Notes: a model not told the origin generated them from the letters alone. A stretch of 64,000 bases of DNA from Moorena producens 3L (GCF_000211815.1 NZ_GL890841.1:21499-85498); one strand, 5' to 3'. Positions 35,437 through 45,226 are shown, counted from the first letter of the stretch. Numbers and translations: made by a program.

Positions 35437-36629
35437 GTTGTTGGTGGTTACAGTAAGTGATTATCGATATATAGAGGTTCCACAGCATTTATAAAATAGG
35501 TGAGGTACAGAAGTTTTGGATTTTAGGGAATAGGGAATAGGGAATAGGGAATAGGGAATAGGGAATAGGGAATATAAAAAAAATTATGTTTACCTCATAA
35601 ATATAATAACCGTTATATATTTATTGGTTTAAGCACTGTGGTTATTGTATTATACTATCTCCAGATAATTACCCTTAATAAAAATCTTACTATCTCACCA
35701 TCTCCCCGCGCCACCGCCTCTTCCGGTGATATGCTTGGTAGTTGTGTGTGTTGTATTTTGACTTTATCGCTTTTTTTGTTCAGGTCAGTTTAAGGTAAAT
35801 TTTAGCAGGTCATTAAGTCTAAATTTAGGCTGATTTTTAGTCTTTATATTTCCAGCTTTAGCTAATTAATAAAGCTTTGTTTGCCAAGGATAATATCCAC
35901 CAGTTTTTCGTTGATAAATTGGCGCGATTCCTCATCCCAAAGAGGTAGAATTGCTTTACTCATCAATGGCTACTTTAAATTTTCGGCTTTTGTCAACCCC
36001 TCTACCTAAATCCTTACACTATATTTATCTACAATCAAGATTTATTGGCTTGACAAGATATTGATTTATTGTGCGTCTCTATCCAGATAATCTTTAATTA
36101 AAGAATTAAAGATTCTGTAAAACTATATTTTTTTTGCGGTAGATATCCGAAATCCAGCTATCTTAAAATTAGCAAGCAGTAATTTTTAATCTTGACTATG
36201 GGGTAAATACGGAATAAATTATGTAGCCAAAAGAAATACGTAATCGTTATTATAGCCCGTGTTAAAAATTATTTACTGGCGATAAATGAGGGACTTACGT
36301 GAAGACTTACTTTAGAGGATATCTCCCAAGTTTTTTGATACTGAATTTTGCCCCCCTGACCCCCCAACTTTGGGGGGAACAAGAGTCAATTTGCTTCTAA
36401 AAGTCCCCCAGAATTGGGGGACCAACGGGGGCTTGGATGTAGCAAATGAGACTTCTCAGACAACCTCTTAGACGAAAACCCGTGAATCTTGGGGATAACT
36501 AAAGTAAATTACCCGGTTTTAGCAAACCATGTAGCTACTTTCCAAACACCTTATTAGAAGAGATAGAGTATTTTACTGCATCTACCACATTAGCGGTTGG
36601 GATGCAATCTTAACCTAAGTACTAACCTG
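35437..36629. other. Long intergenic region upstream of the haem peroxidase
   Basis: 1.2 kb with no convincing gene. It holds a (GGGAATA)7 tandem repeat (about 35526-35574) and a minus-strand 33-codon frame at about 35875-35968 (SKAILPLWDEESRQFINEKL), which may be a gene fragment. A pair of inverted GGGGG-rich words near 36350-36432 (CCCCCCTGACCCCCCAACTT and AATTGGGGGACC) belongs to a dispersed cyanobacterial repeat. The peroxidase promoter should lie in the last 150 bp. Confidence 0.5.
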
Positions 36630-38465
36630 ATGAAAAATCACTTATCTAACTTGGAAGTGGTTAGAAACTTCAAGCCTCGTAAGCTTGGTTTAGCAATAAC
36701 CACTTTCGCTGCCCTAGGATTTTCCATGTCTGTGCCTGCTGCTGCAGGAGAATTTCGCACTATTAACGGATTTGGCAACAACCCCAATGACCCGACATTG
36801 GGTGAAGCCGAAACACCACTACTTCGGCTCACGGAGCCTGATTACGAAGATGGCTTCAACGCACCAAGAATAACCGATCCGGCTGGCAATCTTCTGCCTA
36901 ACGCCCGTGACATTAGCAATACCATTGTCCGCCAGACTGAATTCGTGCCTAATTTCCTCAACGCCAGCGACTGGATCTGGCAGTGGGGGCAGTTCATTGA
37001 TCACGACTTGGATCTCAATGAGGGAGAGGCAGCTCCTCCACCAGAGGATTTCACCCCTATCCCAATTAATCCCTTTGACATTACCACTGGTCTTCCAGAT
37101 CCACTCGCCCCATCTATACCCTTTGTTAGGGTTCCTGCAGCTGAAGGGACTGGCACTGACCTTGGCAATCCGCGCCAGCAGATCAACCAGCTGACTTCTT
37201 TTATTGATGGTTCACAGGTCTACGGATCTGATCAAGAGCGGGCGGAATTTTTGCGTACTAATGATGGTACTGGAAAGCTCAAGAGCCAGATTATCAATGA
37301 TGAAGAGCTACTGCCTTTCAACACTGGCGGATTGCCTAATGCCAACACTGACCGCTCTGGAGCATTAGCACCAGAAGAGTTGTTCATCGGTGGCGATGTT
37401 CGTGTCAACGAACAGATTGGGTTAACCGCAGCTCACACCTTGTTCGTGCGGGAGCACAATCGCCTGGCTGAAACACTTGCTGAAAAAATTGACGCTGGTG
37501 ACCCGGTTCTTTTGGAGAAGTTAGAAGAGTCAGGACTTGATAAAGGCGACTTTATCTACGAATCAGCCCGTAAGGTGGTCGGCGCTGAGATTCAGGTAAT
37601 CACATACAATGAATTCCTACCGCTGTTCATTGGCGATAGCCTTTTGGAGGATTACTCTGGCTACGATTCCAGCGTTGACCCACGTGTCAGCGTGGAATTT
37701 GCCAATGGTACCTTCCGCGTTGGCCACACTTTTCTGTCCCCAGAGATTCAGCGCATTAACAATGACGGTACTTCCCCCGGAGGGGTATCCCTTTCCGATG
37801 CCTTCTTCACTCCCCAACAGGTGATTGATAACGGCGTCGATTCACTGTTTTTCGGTTTAGCTTCCCAGGTGGCTCAAGAGTTTGACAATCAGATAGTGGA
37901 CGACGTGCGGAATTTCCTTGCCTCGATTCCCACCGGTGGATTTGACCTTGCTACACTAAATATTGAGCGGGCAAGGGAATCTGGCGTTACCGGTTACAAT
38001 CAGGCTCGTGTGGAACTCGGTCTAGATCCAGTCACTGCCTTCTTGACCACCGATACCGAACTGGGCATTACTTCTGACCCAGAACTAGCAGCTCTATTTG
38101 AACAAATCTACGGCTCTGTAGATCAGGTGGATTTCTGGATTGGAGGAATATCTGAGGACTCGGTCAACGGTGGATTGGTCGGTGAACTATTCAATACGGT
38201 GATCTCAGACCAGTTCAGGCGGGCACGGGATGGTGACCGGTTCTTTTTCCTCAACGATCTCGATCATCTGCTGGCCTTGGCTCCAGATCTAGAAAGCACT
38301 CGCCTCTCGGACATTATTCGTCGGAACTCAACGATTAGCAACATCCAGGATAATGCTTTTGTTGTCCCAGAAGATGTGCCGGAACCTAGCAGCATCCTTG
38401 GCTTAGTTACACTTCTAGGTTTAGCAGCTATAGCGCAGCGCTATAACTTTCCACCAACGCCATAA
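36630..38465 (+). CDS. Animal-type haem peroxidase with signal peptide and PEP-CTERM tail
   Basis: 611 residues from the ATG at 36630; a TTG 33 bp upstream is also open. The signal peptide is KPRKLGLAITTFAALGFSMS followed by VPAAA. The haem site is complete: distal His in WGQFIDHDLDL (about 125-135), catalytic Arg and haem-linking Glu in RVNEQIG (about 260), proximal His in RVGHTFLSP (about 365). The C-terminal DVPEPSSILGLVTLLGLAAI is a PEP-CTERM sorting signal for exosortase, but the usual Arg/Lys-rich end is replaced by QRYNFPPTP. An exported peroxidase oxidising halides or organic substrates is expected. Its 3' end overlaps the convergent kinase gene by 38 bp. Confidence 0.9.
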   Translation: MKNHLSNLEVVRNFKPRKLGLAITTFAALGFSMSVPAAAGEFRTINGFGNNPNDPTLGEAETPLLRLTEPDYEDGFNAPRITDPAGNLLPNARDISNTIVRQTEFVPNFLNASDWIWQWGQFIDHDLDLNEGEAAPPPEDFTPIPINPFDITTGLPDPLAPSIPFVRVPAAEGTGTDLGNPRQQINQLTSFIDGSQVYGSDQERAEFLRTNDGTGKLKSQIINDEELLPFNTGGLPNANTDRSGALAPEELFIGGDVRVNEQIGLTAAHTLFVREHNRLAETLAEKIDAGDPVLLEKLEESGLDKGDFIYESARKVVGAEIQVITYNEFLPLFIGDSLLEDYSGYDSSVDPRVSVEFANGTFRVGHTFLSPEIQRINNDGTSPGGVSLSDAFFTPQQVIDNGVDSLFFGLASQVAQEFDNQIVDDVRNFLASIPTGGFDLATLNIERARESGVTGYNQARVELGLDPVTAFLTTDTELGITSDPELAALFEQIYGSVDQVDFWIGGISEDSVNGGLVGELFNTVISDQFRRARDGDRFFFLNDLDHLLALAPDLESTRLSDIIRRNSTISNIQDNAFVVPEDVPEPSSILGLVTLLGLAAIAQRYNFPPTP

Positions 38466-40824
38466 CCCTGTACAATAATTCCATCGGTTCAATCGGTTTA
38501 TATAAGTAATCATCCACTACTTCCATCATCTCTTGTTGCTCTATGTTTGGCAGGCTCGGAATCGTCAAAGCCAGAATTTTTACCTCACTAGTTGTGGAGG
38601 ATTGACGCAGCCATTGAGTCATTTCGTAACCCTCCCTAGTTGGTAACTGCCAATCGATAATGATAGTATGGGGCTTAAGCAATGCAATTTGTTTGATGGC
38701 AGTGGAAGCATCGATCAGCCAAATTACTTTATAGCCTGCTGCGGTCAAAATCTCGCAAATTAGGGTAGCAATCTCTTCTTGGTTTTCCACTAGGGCCACA
38801 GTGCCTTGAGCTTTGAGAGTTAGGTTGGACTTTGGCAGGACTTTTCCTGAAGTAGCTGGTGCTATGGGTTGATTGGGTAACCAAACTGTAAAACAAGACC
38901 CCTCTGCCACTACCGATTCCACCTCAATTTTGCCCCTATGGAGTTCGATTAGCTGTTTGGTTAAGGCTAACCCCAAGCCAGTTCCTTCATACTTGCGACG
39001 GTAGGGGGTTTCTAGCTGCTGAAACTTTTGAAACAGTAATGGTAACTGGTCTTGGGCAATACCAATGCCTGTATCTTCCACTTGAAACACTACTAAGTGG
39101 TTTTCTGGCCAGACCCGTAGGATTACTTTACCCCCCTCTGGGGTAAATTTAATCCCATTACTTAAAAGGTTAAACAAAATCTGTTTAACCCGCCGTTGGT
39201 CTGCAGAAAAACAGTCCCTTTCTGGTGGCACTCGCCAATCTAGCTGTAGAGTCACCTGCTGTTGGTAGGCTTGTTCGTTTAGGCTACTCAACAGCTGATT
39301 GGCTAGCTTACTTAAGGAAAATTTGCTGATAGTCAGGACTAACTTTCCTGCCTCAACCTGAGACAAATCTAGAATATCGTTGATCAGTTCTAGCAGGTGT
39401 TGCCCATTTTCCTGGATAGTTTTTAAATAGCGCTGTTGCTTTTCTACAGGTAATCTTTGGGAACTGTCCTGACCAAAACACCAGCGCAAGAGTGTAGCTG
39501 CCATCCCAATTACGCAGGTCAGAGGGGTGCGCAATTCATGGCTCATGGTAGCTAGAAACTCACTCTTAGCAAGATTGGCTGCTTGAGCAGCTTGCAAGGC
39601 ATCCCGGAGTGCTTGGGTACGCTCAATTACCCGTTGTTCAAGGGTGTTGTTTTGCTGCTGCACTTGGGCGTATAACTTCGCTTGATAGATTGCAACGGCT
39701 AGGTGTTCAGCAATTGCTTGGAGAAAGTTTTTTTCACTGTCCTGCCATCGTCTTGGCTCCAAACACTGATGGGCAATTAGTAGCCCCCACAGGTTGTTTT
39801 CGACAATAATTGGTGCGACTAACTTGGCTCGTACTTGATGTCGATGCAACAGTTTAAGTAAGCAATTATGGGTATTATAGGTTCGATCAACATCATCAAC
39901 AGCAACCGTTGACCCTCGCTGATATTTATGTGTAGAGTTCGGTACATGGGTTAAGCATTCCTCCTGCTCAATCACATTCAGCACTGATGGGATAGCATCG
40001 GAGGCTTTAGCTTCGTAGGTAATACAACCCCAGCCTAATTCAGTGGCAGCAGCAGGTGCTGGCTCTACTGGTGTGAGACTAGAGGTGTAAGGGAAATCAA
40101 ATTGATAGATTACTAATCGGTCTACTTCTAGGAAGTGTCGTACCCGTTCAACTGCTGTGGTGAGGATAAGGGGTAACTCTTGACTTTGACGGATTTGACT
40201 GGTCACCTGATTGAGCAATCGCTCTTGCTCAACCTGCTGGTGTAGTGCTTCTGCTACGGGTTGACAAATAGACCCATAGGGATAAGCTGGCTCTACTAAT
40301 GGTGGAACATCGGTGTTGTAGTTATCCGTGTTGTAGTCACACAGAATATCAATTAATGATAGGGTAAATTCGCTCTGGATAGCTGGATTATTGGGTTTGA
40401 GGGAGGCCCCGGCCCTATTGATTAGGTTGAGAACATCCTCAGAGGTTTCAAATTTTGATGGTGAGGTTAGGTAGGAGTCTTTGAGATTGGTCAGAAAGTT
40501 TGCGATCGCATCCGGAGCGAAGGTCAATCCCACTTGGTACAGTCTCATCAGAGAGTCATACCCAGTTAAGGTCTCCGGTTGGGCTTCCCCCCACAGTAGA
40601 CAACTGAACTGTTCTGATCCGATCAGGGTAAACCTCTGGCTCTGAGCCTCAGTAATCACCCTCTGATTCACCAAAAGATCAGACTTTAGGAGTATTGCCT
40701 CTTCCCCCAAGCTTGACTCCATCTCGTCTAATCGCTGATCCAGACGCTCGAAAACAGCCAAGGGCAAAATTCTGAGGAATTTTGGATTACTAAATAATTT
40801 TGTAGGTGGAATTAACGATAACAC
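38428..40824 (-). CDS. Hybrid histidine kinase with GAF sensor and C-terminal receiver
   Basis: 798 residues, cytosolic. Residues 1-185 form an unrecognised N-terminal sensor region, possibly DICT-like. A GAF domain lies at about 215-395, HisKA at about 425 with phospho-acceptor His in FLATMSHELRTPL, HATPase at about 535-650 (NLLSNGIKFTPEGG, DTGIGI, GTGLGLALTKQ), and a receiver at about 680-795 with Asp in IIIDWQLPTREG and Lys in YLYKPIEP. The GAF part contains NCLLKLLHRHQVRAKLVAPI, in which the Cys (about 321) stands where phytochrome/CBCR GAFs attach bilin, but the following His is Leu. No response-regulator gene is adjacent. Confidence 0.9.
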   Translation of the reverse strand: MLSLIPPTKLFSNPKFLRILPLAVFERLDQRLDEMESSLGEEAILLKSDLLVNQRVITEAQSQRFTLIGSEQFSCLLWGEAQPETLTGYDSLMRLYQVGLTFAPDAIANFLTNLKDSYLTSPSKFETSEDVLNLINRAGASLKPNNPAIQSEFTLSLIDILCDYNTDNYNTDVPPLVEPAYPYGSICQPVAEALHQQVEQERLLNQVTSQIRQSQELPLILTTAVERVRHFLEVDRLVIYQFDFPYTSSLTPVEPAPAAATELGWGCITYEAKASDAIPSVLNVIEQEECLTHVPNSTHKYQRGSTVAVDDVDRTYNTHNCLLKLLHRHQVRAKLVAPIIVENNLWGLLIAHQCLEPRRWQDSEKNFLQAIAEHLAVAIYQAKLYAQVQQQNNTLEQRVIERTQALRDALQAAQAANLAKSEFLATMSHELRTPLTCVIGMAATLLRWCFGQDSSQRLPVEKQQRYLKTIQENGQHLLELINDILDLSQVEAGKLVLTISKFSLSKLANQLLSSLNEQAYQQQVTLQLDWRVPPERDCFSADQRRVKQILFNLLSNGIKFTPEGGKVILRVWPENHLVVFQVEDTGIGIAQDQLPLLFQKFQQLETPYRRKYEGTGLGLALTKQLIELHRGKIEVESVVAEGSCFTVWLPNQPIAPATSGKVLPKSNLTLKAQGTVALVENQEEIATLICEILTAAGYKVIWLIDASTAIKQIALLKPHTIIIDWQLPTREGYEMTQWLRQSSTTSEVKILALTIPSLPNIEQQEMMEVVDDYLYKPIEPMELLYRVMALVESYSAAL

Positions 40825-41187
40825 CTGCTGCCTGGTGGGCTAACTTGCCTAAATGGTGTGGATAGTAGCTTCTTTGATGGTAGTTTATTTTTGTCCACCT
40901 GCTGATAATTATTTACCTATTATACCACATTTTAGCTTTGAATGCAGCGTGTTAAATGTGTTAAATGCATTAAATGTGATAAAAATAGTAAATATGGTAA
41001 GTGTGGTTAACAGGCGCAGGGAGAGGGTAGAAGTAATTGGTTTGGTAGGTTAATAACGCACCAAACTAGATTGCGATGTTCCGTTCGCGAACGCACTAAA
41101 TTTTTAGTAATCTTTAACATCGGTAATAAGGAGTAAAAATCTAATAGAATAGAATAGATAAATATATCAGATTAATATTAATCAAAC

Positions 41188-41454
41188 ATGACACCAGAAG
41201 AAAGATTAACTCAAGTAGAAAACTTGTTAGAGACAGCAGCACGATACATTAATCGTCACTCTCAGACCATTGAGCAAAATCAAGCAGACATCACTCAATT
41301 ACGAGTTTCTCTGAATGAGACCCTAAGATTGTTTTCTGATTTAGCAACCTATCAACGTCAAAGTCAAGAGGAGATTCGTCAAAATCAAGAAGAAATACGA
41401 CGGATTTGGGAATATTTATTAAATCAAAGCGGTAATGGACGCTCCGGAAATTAA
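41188..41454 (+). CDS. Coiled-coil protein, tandem paralogue 1
   Basis: 88 residues, almost entirely heptad-like helix, beginning TPEERLTQVENLLETAARYI, then NRHSQTIEQNQADIT, with repeated (R/E)QNQEEI units and ending RRIWEYLLNQSGNGRSGN. No cysteine, signal peptide or membrane helix. Nearly identical to the gene at 42160, including about 150 bp upstream (CGATGTTCCGTTCGCGA). Such short coiled-coil proteins are common in cyanobacteria and unnamed. It may oligomerise; no function can be assigned. Confidence 0.65.
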   Translation: MTPEERLTQVENLLETAARYINRHSQTIEQNQADITQLRVSLNETLRLFSDLATYQRQSQEEIRQNQEEIRRIWEYLLNQSGNGRSGN

Positions 41455-41622
41455 ACCTCTAATCCTTGGGTTCTGATCCCCAATAATTTCACCTGACTGT
41501 AACTGATCAATAATCGGCTGGAAATTAGAGCGGATATTACGATACTGTTTAGCTAGATTGCGTAGGCTTCTCTTAAACTCAGGTGTAACGGTGATTTCGA
41601 TTTTGACTGGTTCATTCTGCAT
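41419..41622 (-). pseudogene. Truncated RelE/ParE-like toxin gene
   Basis: The first 50 or so residues are normal for a RelE-superfamily toxin: VKIEITVTPEFKRSLRNLAK, QYRNIRSNFQPIIDQL, QSGEIIGDQ. After PRIRG the frame runs into the antisense of the coiled-coil gene (LISGASITALI) and stops. The C-terminal half with the catalytic strand residues is missing. The break coincides with the 3' end of the duplicated coiled-coil gene. It overlaps the antitoxin gene by 11 bp, or 20 bp with the upstream ATG. Confidence 0.65.
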
Positions 41623-41854
41623 CAATCCCATCCCACAGCTGTGAAACAGGAAGTGTATTCCCTGTCATGGCTTCTTGCCATCCCTGACGAAAGCTTTCTT
41701 CTGCCGTATCCTGTGTAACACTCTCACGAAACAGACGAACTATCTGCAACAAATTGGGTAAGTATTCTTGGGGAGTTTGCTGTATTTCCTCAATAACTTG
41801 TTCCAGTATTTCTGTGGTAGTAGCGTTATCAGCTACAAAATTTTTTTCTGTCAT
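41612..41854 (-). CDS. Antitoxin-like partner of the truncated toxin
   Basis: 80 residues, acidic: TTTEILEQVIEEIQQTPQEY, then LPNLLQIVRLFRESV and a C-terminal QLWDGIDAE that reads into the toxin start. Size, acidity and overlap with a RelE-like gene fit an antitoxin; no DNA-binding motif is obvious. With the toxin truncated, it may be an orphan or still act against toxins elsewhere. Confidence 0.55.
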   Translation of the reverse strand: MTEKNFVADNATTTEILEQVIEEIQQTPQEYLPNLLQIVRLFRESVTQDTAEESFRQGWQEAMTGNTLPVSQLWDGIDAE

Positions 41855-42159
41855 TATCCTACCTTAAAGTTAGCAATACTCTGATTACTATAGCAGTTAT
41901 CAATTGGGTTAGGTACTTTCGTTATCGGGAGTAGCCAGTAGCCAGTAGCGTGAATAGTTTGGGGAGAGGGGATAGTGTGGGAACAAGCGGGAGAGGGTAG
42001 ATAGAAGAAGTAGTTGATAGGGTGGGTTAATAACGGACCAAAATTAAACGCTATGTTCCGTTCGCGATCGCACTATTTTTTTAGTAATACTTGACTTCAG
42101 TAATAATGATAAAAAAAAGAATATAATATATAAATATATCAAATCAAAAGTGATCAGAC

Positions 42160-42468
42160 ATGACACCAGAAGAAAGATTAACTCAAGTAGAGAACTTGTT
42201 AGAGACAGCAGCAAGATACATTAATCGCCATAGTCAGAATATCGAGCAAAATCAAGCAGAAATTACTCAATTAAGAGTTTCTCTCAATGAGACCTTAAAA
42301 TTGTTTTCCGATTTAGCAACCTATCAACGTCAAAGTCAAGAAGAGATTATTCAAAATCAAGAGGAGATTCGTCAAAGTCAAGCAGATATTCGTCAAAATC
42401 AACAGGAAATACGACGGATTTGGGAATATTTATTAAATCAAAGTGGTAATGGACGCTCCGGGAATTAA
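42160..42468 (+). CDS. Coiled-coil protein, tandem paralogue 2
   Basis: 102 residues, the same protein as at 41188 with two extra QNQ/QSQ-type heptads (EEIIQNQEEIRQSQADIRQN), so the pair differs by slippage in the repeated part. Start, upstream region and the ending NQSGNGRSGN are shared. Function unknown. A single ancestral gene seems to have been duplicated, with the toxin/antitoxin fragment caught between. Confidence 0.65.
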   Translation: MTPEERLTQVENLLETAARYINRHSQNIEQNQAEITQLRVSLNETLKLFSDLATYQRQSQEEIIQNQEEIRQSQADIRQNQQEIRRIWEYLLNQSGNGRSGN

Positions 42469-42703
42469 ACCTGTAGAGGTTTGGGAGTGTAGACAGAAAA
42501 TTGATGGATAAAGGGCACCATCCCCCTGTCGTGATCATAAAACGTGAATTTTTATTGCATTCGAGAGCAATAATTTGATCACCTAGATAGAATTTAGACT
42601 GACAAAGTGAAAAATGTGCTGGCTACTCGACCTGGGTAGCTAGAAAAAGTCAATCAGGGAATCTCTATCTCATTTCTTTGTTGACGTTCGAGTAGAAACC
42701 TCG

Positions 42704-43558
42704 ATGATAAACAATAGCTGTTCTGTGCTTGATTCCCTTTGCAATCTACAAGCAAATCCAAACCAAGGAAACCAAACTGGTGCTACTAGTCAAGGGATTG
42801 TAGTGATTTCTCCCCTAGATGACCTTGAAACTGGTGAAGATTTGGCTACTACTGGTGATTTGGACATCACCGATGGCCCGATTAACATCGATTTTGATGA
42901 CATTGATTTTGATGACATTGACCAAGTGTTTGATGTCGAAATTCAGCCTCAAGATCCAAAAACGGCGACTATCACCAAGATTGAAATTAGTAGTAATCGA
43001 TGCTCCTTGGCCTTTGGGCCACGCTACGCGAAGGTCGCCGCTACGCGAACAGTAGACTCAGATGACCCTCTAGTCAAGGTCAGTAGCAGGGCGACGGCTA
43101 CTAACAGGATTAGTCGCAATCCCTTGGGCGACTCTGTTGGCGGTATAGTCATCGTCAGCAGTACCAGCATGGCTACCAGCACCATTAGTGACAATACCTC
43201 AGCGGATTTAAGCGATCGCGTAGCGTGGCCAAAGGCCAATCGCATTTTCAGTATCCATGGCACAGCCATGGTTTCCAGCACCATGAGTACCCCTAACACC
43301 AATAATCATCAGATTAGTGGTGCCGCCAGTTTCAGCATTGGTGACGACAACCAGATTAGTAATCCGGATGGTGTTACCGATGGACCTGACAGTCTGCTGG
43401 AGGATATCGTTGGTACTATTACCAATCCCATTGATTCCCTACTTGATTCCTTCCTGACTCCATCTGTGTTCACTCCATCCCTGTTGACTTCATCTCTAGG
43501 TTTTCCTAGTTCTGGGATTGATCTTGACCAGAGTCGTTCGCGCAGCGTCGGGCTTTGA
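42704..43558 (+). CDS. Acidic Ser/Thr-rich protein of unknown function, carrying in-frame dispersed repeats
   Basis: 284 residues. The N-terminal part is strongly acidic (INIDFDDIDFDDIDQVF) and the middle is Ser/Thr/Asn-rich (STSMATSTISDNTSADLSD). No signal peptide or known domain is seen; it could be a surface or calcium-binding type protein, which is speculation. Three places match the cyanobacterial CGCTACGCGA/GGCCAAAGGCC dispersed repeat read in frame: CSLAFGPRYAKVAATR, DRVAWPKANR, and the last eight residues SRSRSVGL. Repeat DNA has therefore been absorbed into the frame, and the true C-terminus may have been lost. Confidence 0.55.
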   Translation: MINNSCSVLDSLCNLQANPNQGNQTGATSQGIVVISPLDDLETGEDLATTGDLDITDGPINIDFDDIDFDDIDQVFDVEIQPQDPKTATITKIEISSNRCSLAFGPRYAKVAATRTVDSDDPLVKVSSRATATNRISRNPLGDSVGGIVIVSSTSMATSTISDNTSADLSDRVAWPKANRIFSIHGTAMVSSTMSTPNTNNHQISGAASFSIGDDNQISNPDGVTDGPDSLLEDIVGTITNPIDSLLDSFLTPSVFTPSLLTSSLGFPSSGIDLDQSRSRSVGL

Positions 43559-44073
43559 CCGAATCACTGATTTGATCAATTTGTGGGCATCACTCCTAAT
43601 ATTGGTGCCTCTGTAGCTCAACCCGAAAGAGGACTTGACCTCTTCAAGGACTAAAAATAATTTCGACCTTTGCCCTAGTAATCAGTCGTAAGTATTCAGC
43701 TATCAGCTATCAGCTGTCAGCTTATGGGCTACGCGCACGGTACGGAAATGGCTGACCGCTGACGGCTGACGGCTGAATGCTTACTATCAGTCAATATAGT
43801 GTTGAGGCTTAGGTGTTAGGTGTTAGGTGTTAAGTGTTAGGTATTAGGTGTTAGTTAGTAGTTAACGCCTAATACCTAGTGCTTAGAGTCTAATCGAGAA
43901 AAGTACAGGTCAACGTAAGCTATCAGCTATCAGCGTGTCGCGTATCAGCGTGTCGCGTATCAGCTATCAGTTTTGAGCCTGTGGCCACGCTACACCGAAC
44001 AGTTTATGCCCATAGCGCATGCTACACCAAACAGCTTTTGAATAAAATAAGCTGACCGCTGAATGCTTAGAGG
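43559..44073. other. Intergenic region with two palindromic AAGCATTCAGC-type repeats
   Basis: Two elements with ends of the type GTAAGTATTCAGC / GCTGAATGCTTAC lie at 43687-43787 and 43915-44069, the second with one altered end. They are filled with AGCTATCAGC, GTGTCGCGTATCAG and TGACGGC words. A (TTAGGTG)n tandem lies at 43808-43853. No gene. Confidence 0.65.
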
Positions 44074-44262
44074 TCAAGTTTCTCTAAAATACTGGGTTAG
44101 GTTGTTGAGCGCCTCTGTAGCACTTTCAATCGCTGAAGATAATTCTTCAATGCGGTCAGAGTGAGCTTTACCTTCAATTTCTTTTTTCAGCAGTTCCTGT
44201 AATTTCAGAATCAATTCTTTTTGGTAGCTGACTGAATGGGTAAAATCTGTGGATTCCATCAT
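44074..44262 (-). CDS. Small helical protein of unknown function
   Basis: 62 residues, predicted all-helical with two amphipathic stretches: SYQKELILKLQELLKKEIEG and DRIEELSSAIESATEALNNL. Coding composition differs from the surrounding repeats and the start is an ATG pair. No motif is recognised. It may be a genuine small cyanobacterial protein; support is limited to composition and an uninterrupted frame. Confidence 0.4.
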   Translation of the reverse strand: MMESTDFTHSVSYQKELILKLQELLKKEIEGKAHSDRIEELSSAIESATEALNNLTQYFRET

Positions 44263-44716
44263 CGGACTTAACTGAATTGCCTTACCTGATACCTGTTCGC
44301 GTAGCGTGCGCGTAGCGCATTAGCACCTCAATTAGCTTGCGCCTAGCGCATTAGCTGACCATTGAATTCGAGTTTACCGAACTCAATTGTGTTTAGTTTA
44401 CCGTAATTTAGATCAAAGTTAACTATAGCAGTTCTAAATAGTTCATGAAACCCAAGGCTACATTGCTTTCTCCTAACCAAAAAAAATCCTCATATCTCTT
44501 TATTACTATTCCCTATTCCCTTTTGCCTGTTTCCGATTCCCGATTCCCGATTCCCGATTCCCGATTCCCGATTGAACACTTATTCATAACGGCAATCCCT
44601 ATAAAATTAGTGATAAAAACCGAATTGTCATAGCTAATTTCAAGTCCTACCATAATAATCAAAGGCCAGAAAACAAGGCTAAATCAATTAAGCAATTACA
44701 ACTTGGAGGAAAAGCT

Positions 44717-45160
44717 ATGACTCTAGTTCGTTGGAACCCCTGGAAAGACATCAACACCCTACAACGGGAAATTGACCAGCTATTTGACCATAGTTTTGTG
44801 CCTACTACTTTGCGAGAGTTTGGTCATTTCAAAAATGTTCCAGCTGCTGAAATTACCCAAACTGAAGATGCTATTACTCTGAAATTAGAAGTTCCAGGAA
44901 TGGAAGCCAAAGACTTGAATGTAGAAGTCACAGATACTGTTGTTTCTATCAGTGGAGAACGTAAAGAAGAAACCAATACTGACGAAAAAGGCGTCAAGCG
45001 GTCTGAATTCCGTTATGGTAAATTCCAGCGGGTAATTCCTTTACCAGTTCGGATTCAAAATACCAAAGTTGAGGCTGAGTACAAAGACGGTATCTTAAAT
45101 CTGACCTTGCCTAAAGCGGAAGAGGAAAAAAACAAAGTTGTCAAGGTTAACTTGAACTAA
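44717..45160 (+). CDS. hspA: Small heat-shock protein (Hsp20 family)
   Basis: 147 residues, the usual size of cyanobacterial HspA. A short N-terminal arm (LVRWNPWKDINTLQREIDQL) leads to the alpha-crystallin domain (about 45-135) with LKLEVPGMEAKDLNVEV, SISGERKEE and the dimer-swap loop. The conserved GILNLTLPKAEE precedes the tail. It acts as an ATP-independent holdase for unfolding proteins and thylakoid membranes. A strong Shine-Dalgarno (GGAGG, 44705-44709) lies 7 bases before the ATG. I did not identify a CIRCE element or a clear RNA thermometer upstream. Confidence 0.95.
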   Translation: MTLVRWNPWKDINTLQREIDQLFDHSFVPTTLREFGHFKNVPAAEITQTEDAITLKLEVPGMEAKDLNVEVTDTVVSISGERKEETNTDEKGVKRSEFRYGKFQRVIPLPVRIQNTKVEAEYKDGILNLTLPKAEEEKNKVVKVNLN

Positions 45161-45226
45161 CTCCCTGGTTAGCTCAGTGGCTGGCTAACTAGACTTGGGA
45201 CAATCAGTTAGCTACTTGAGTTTAGT

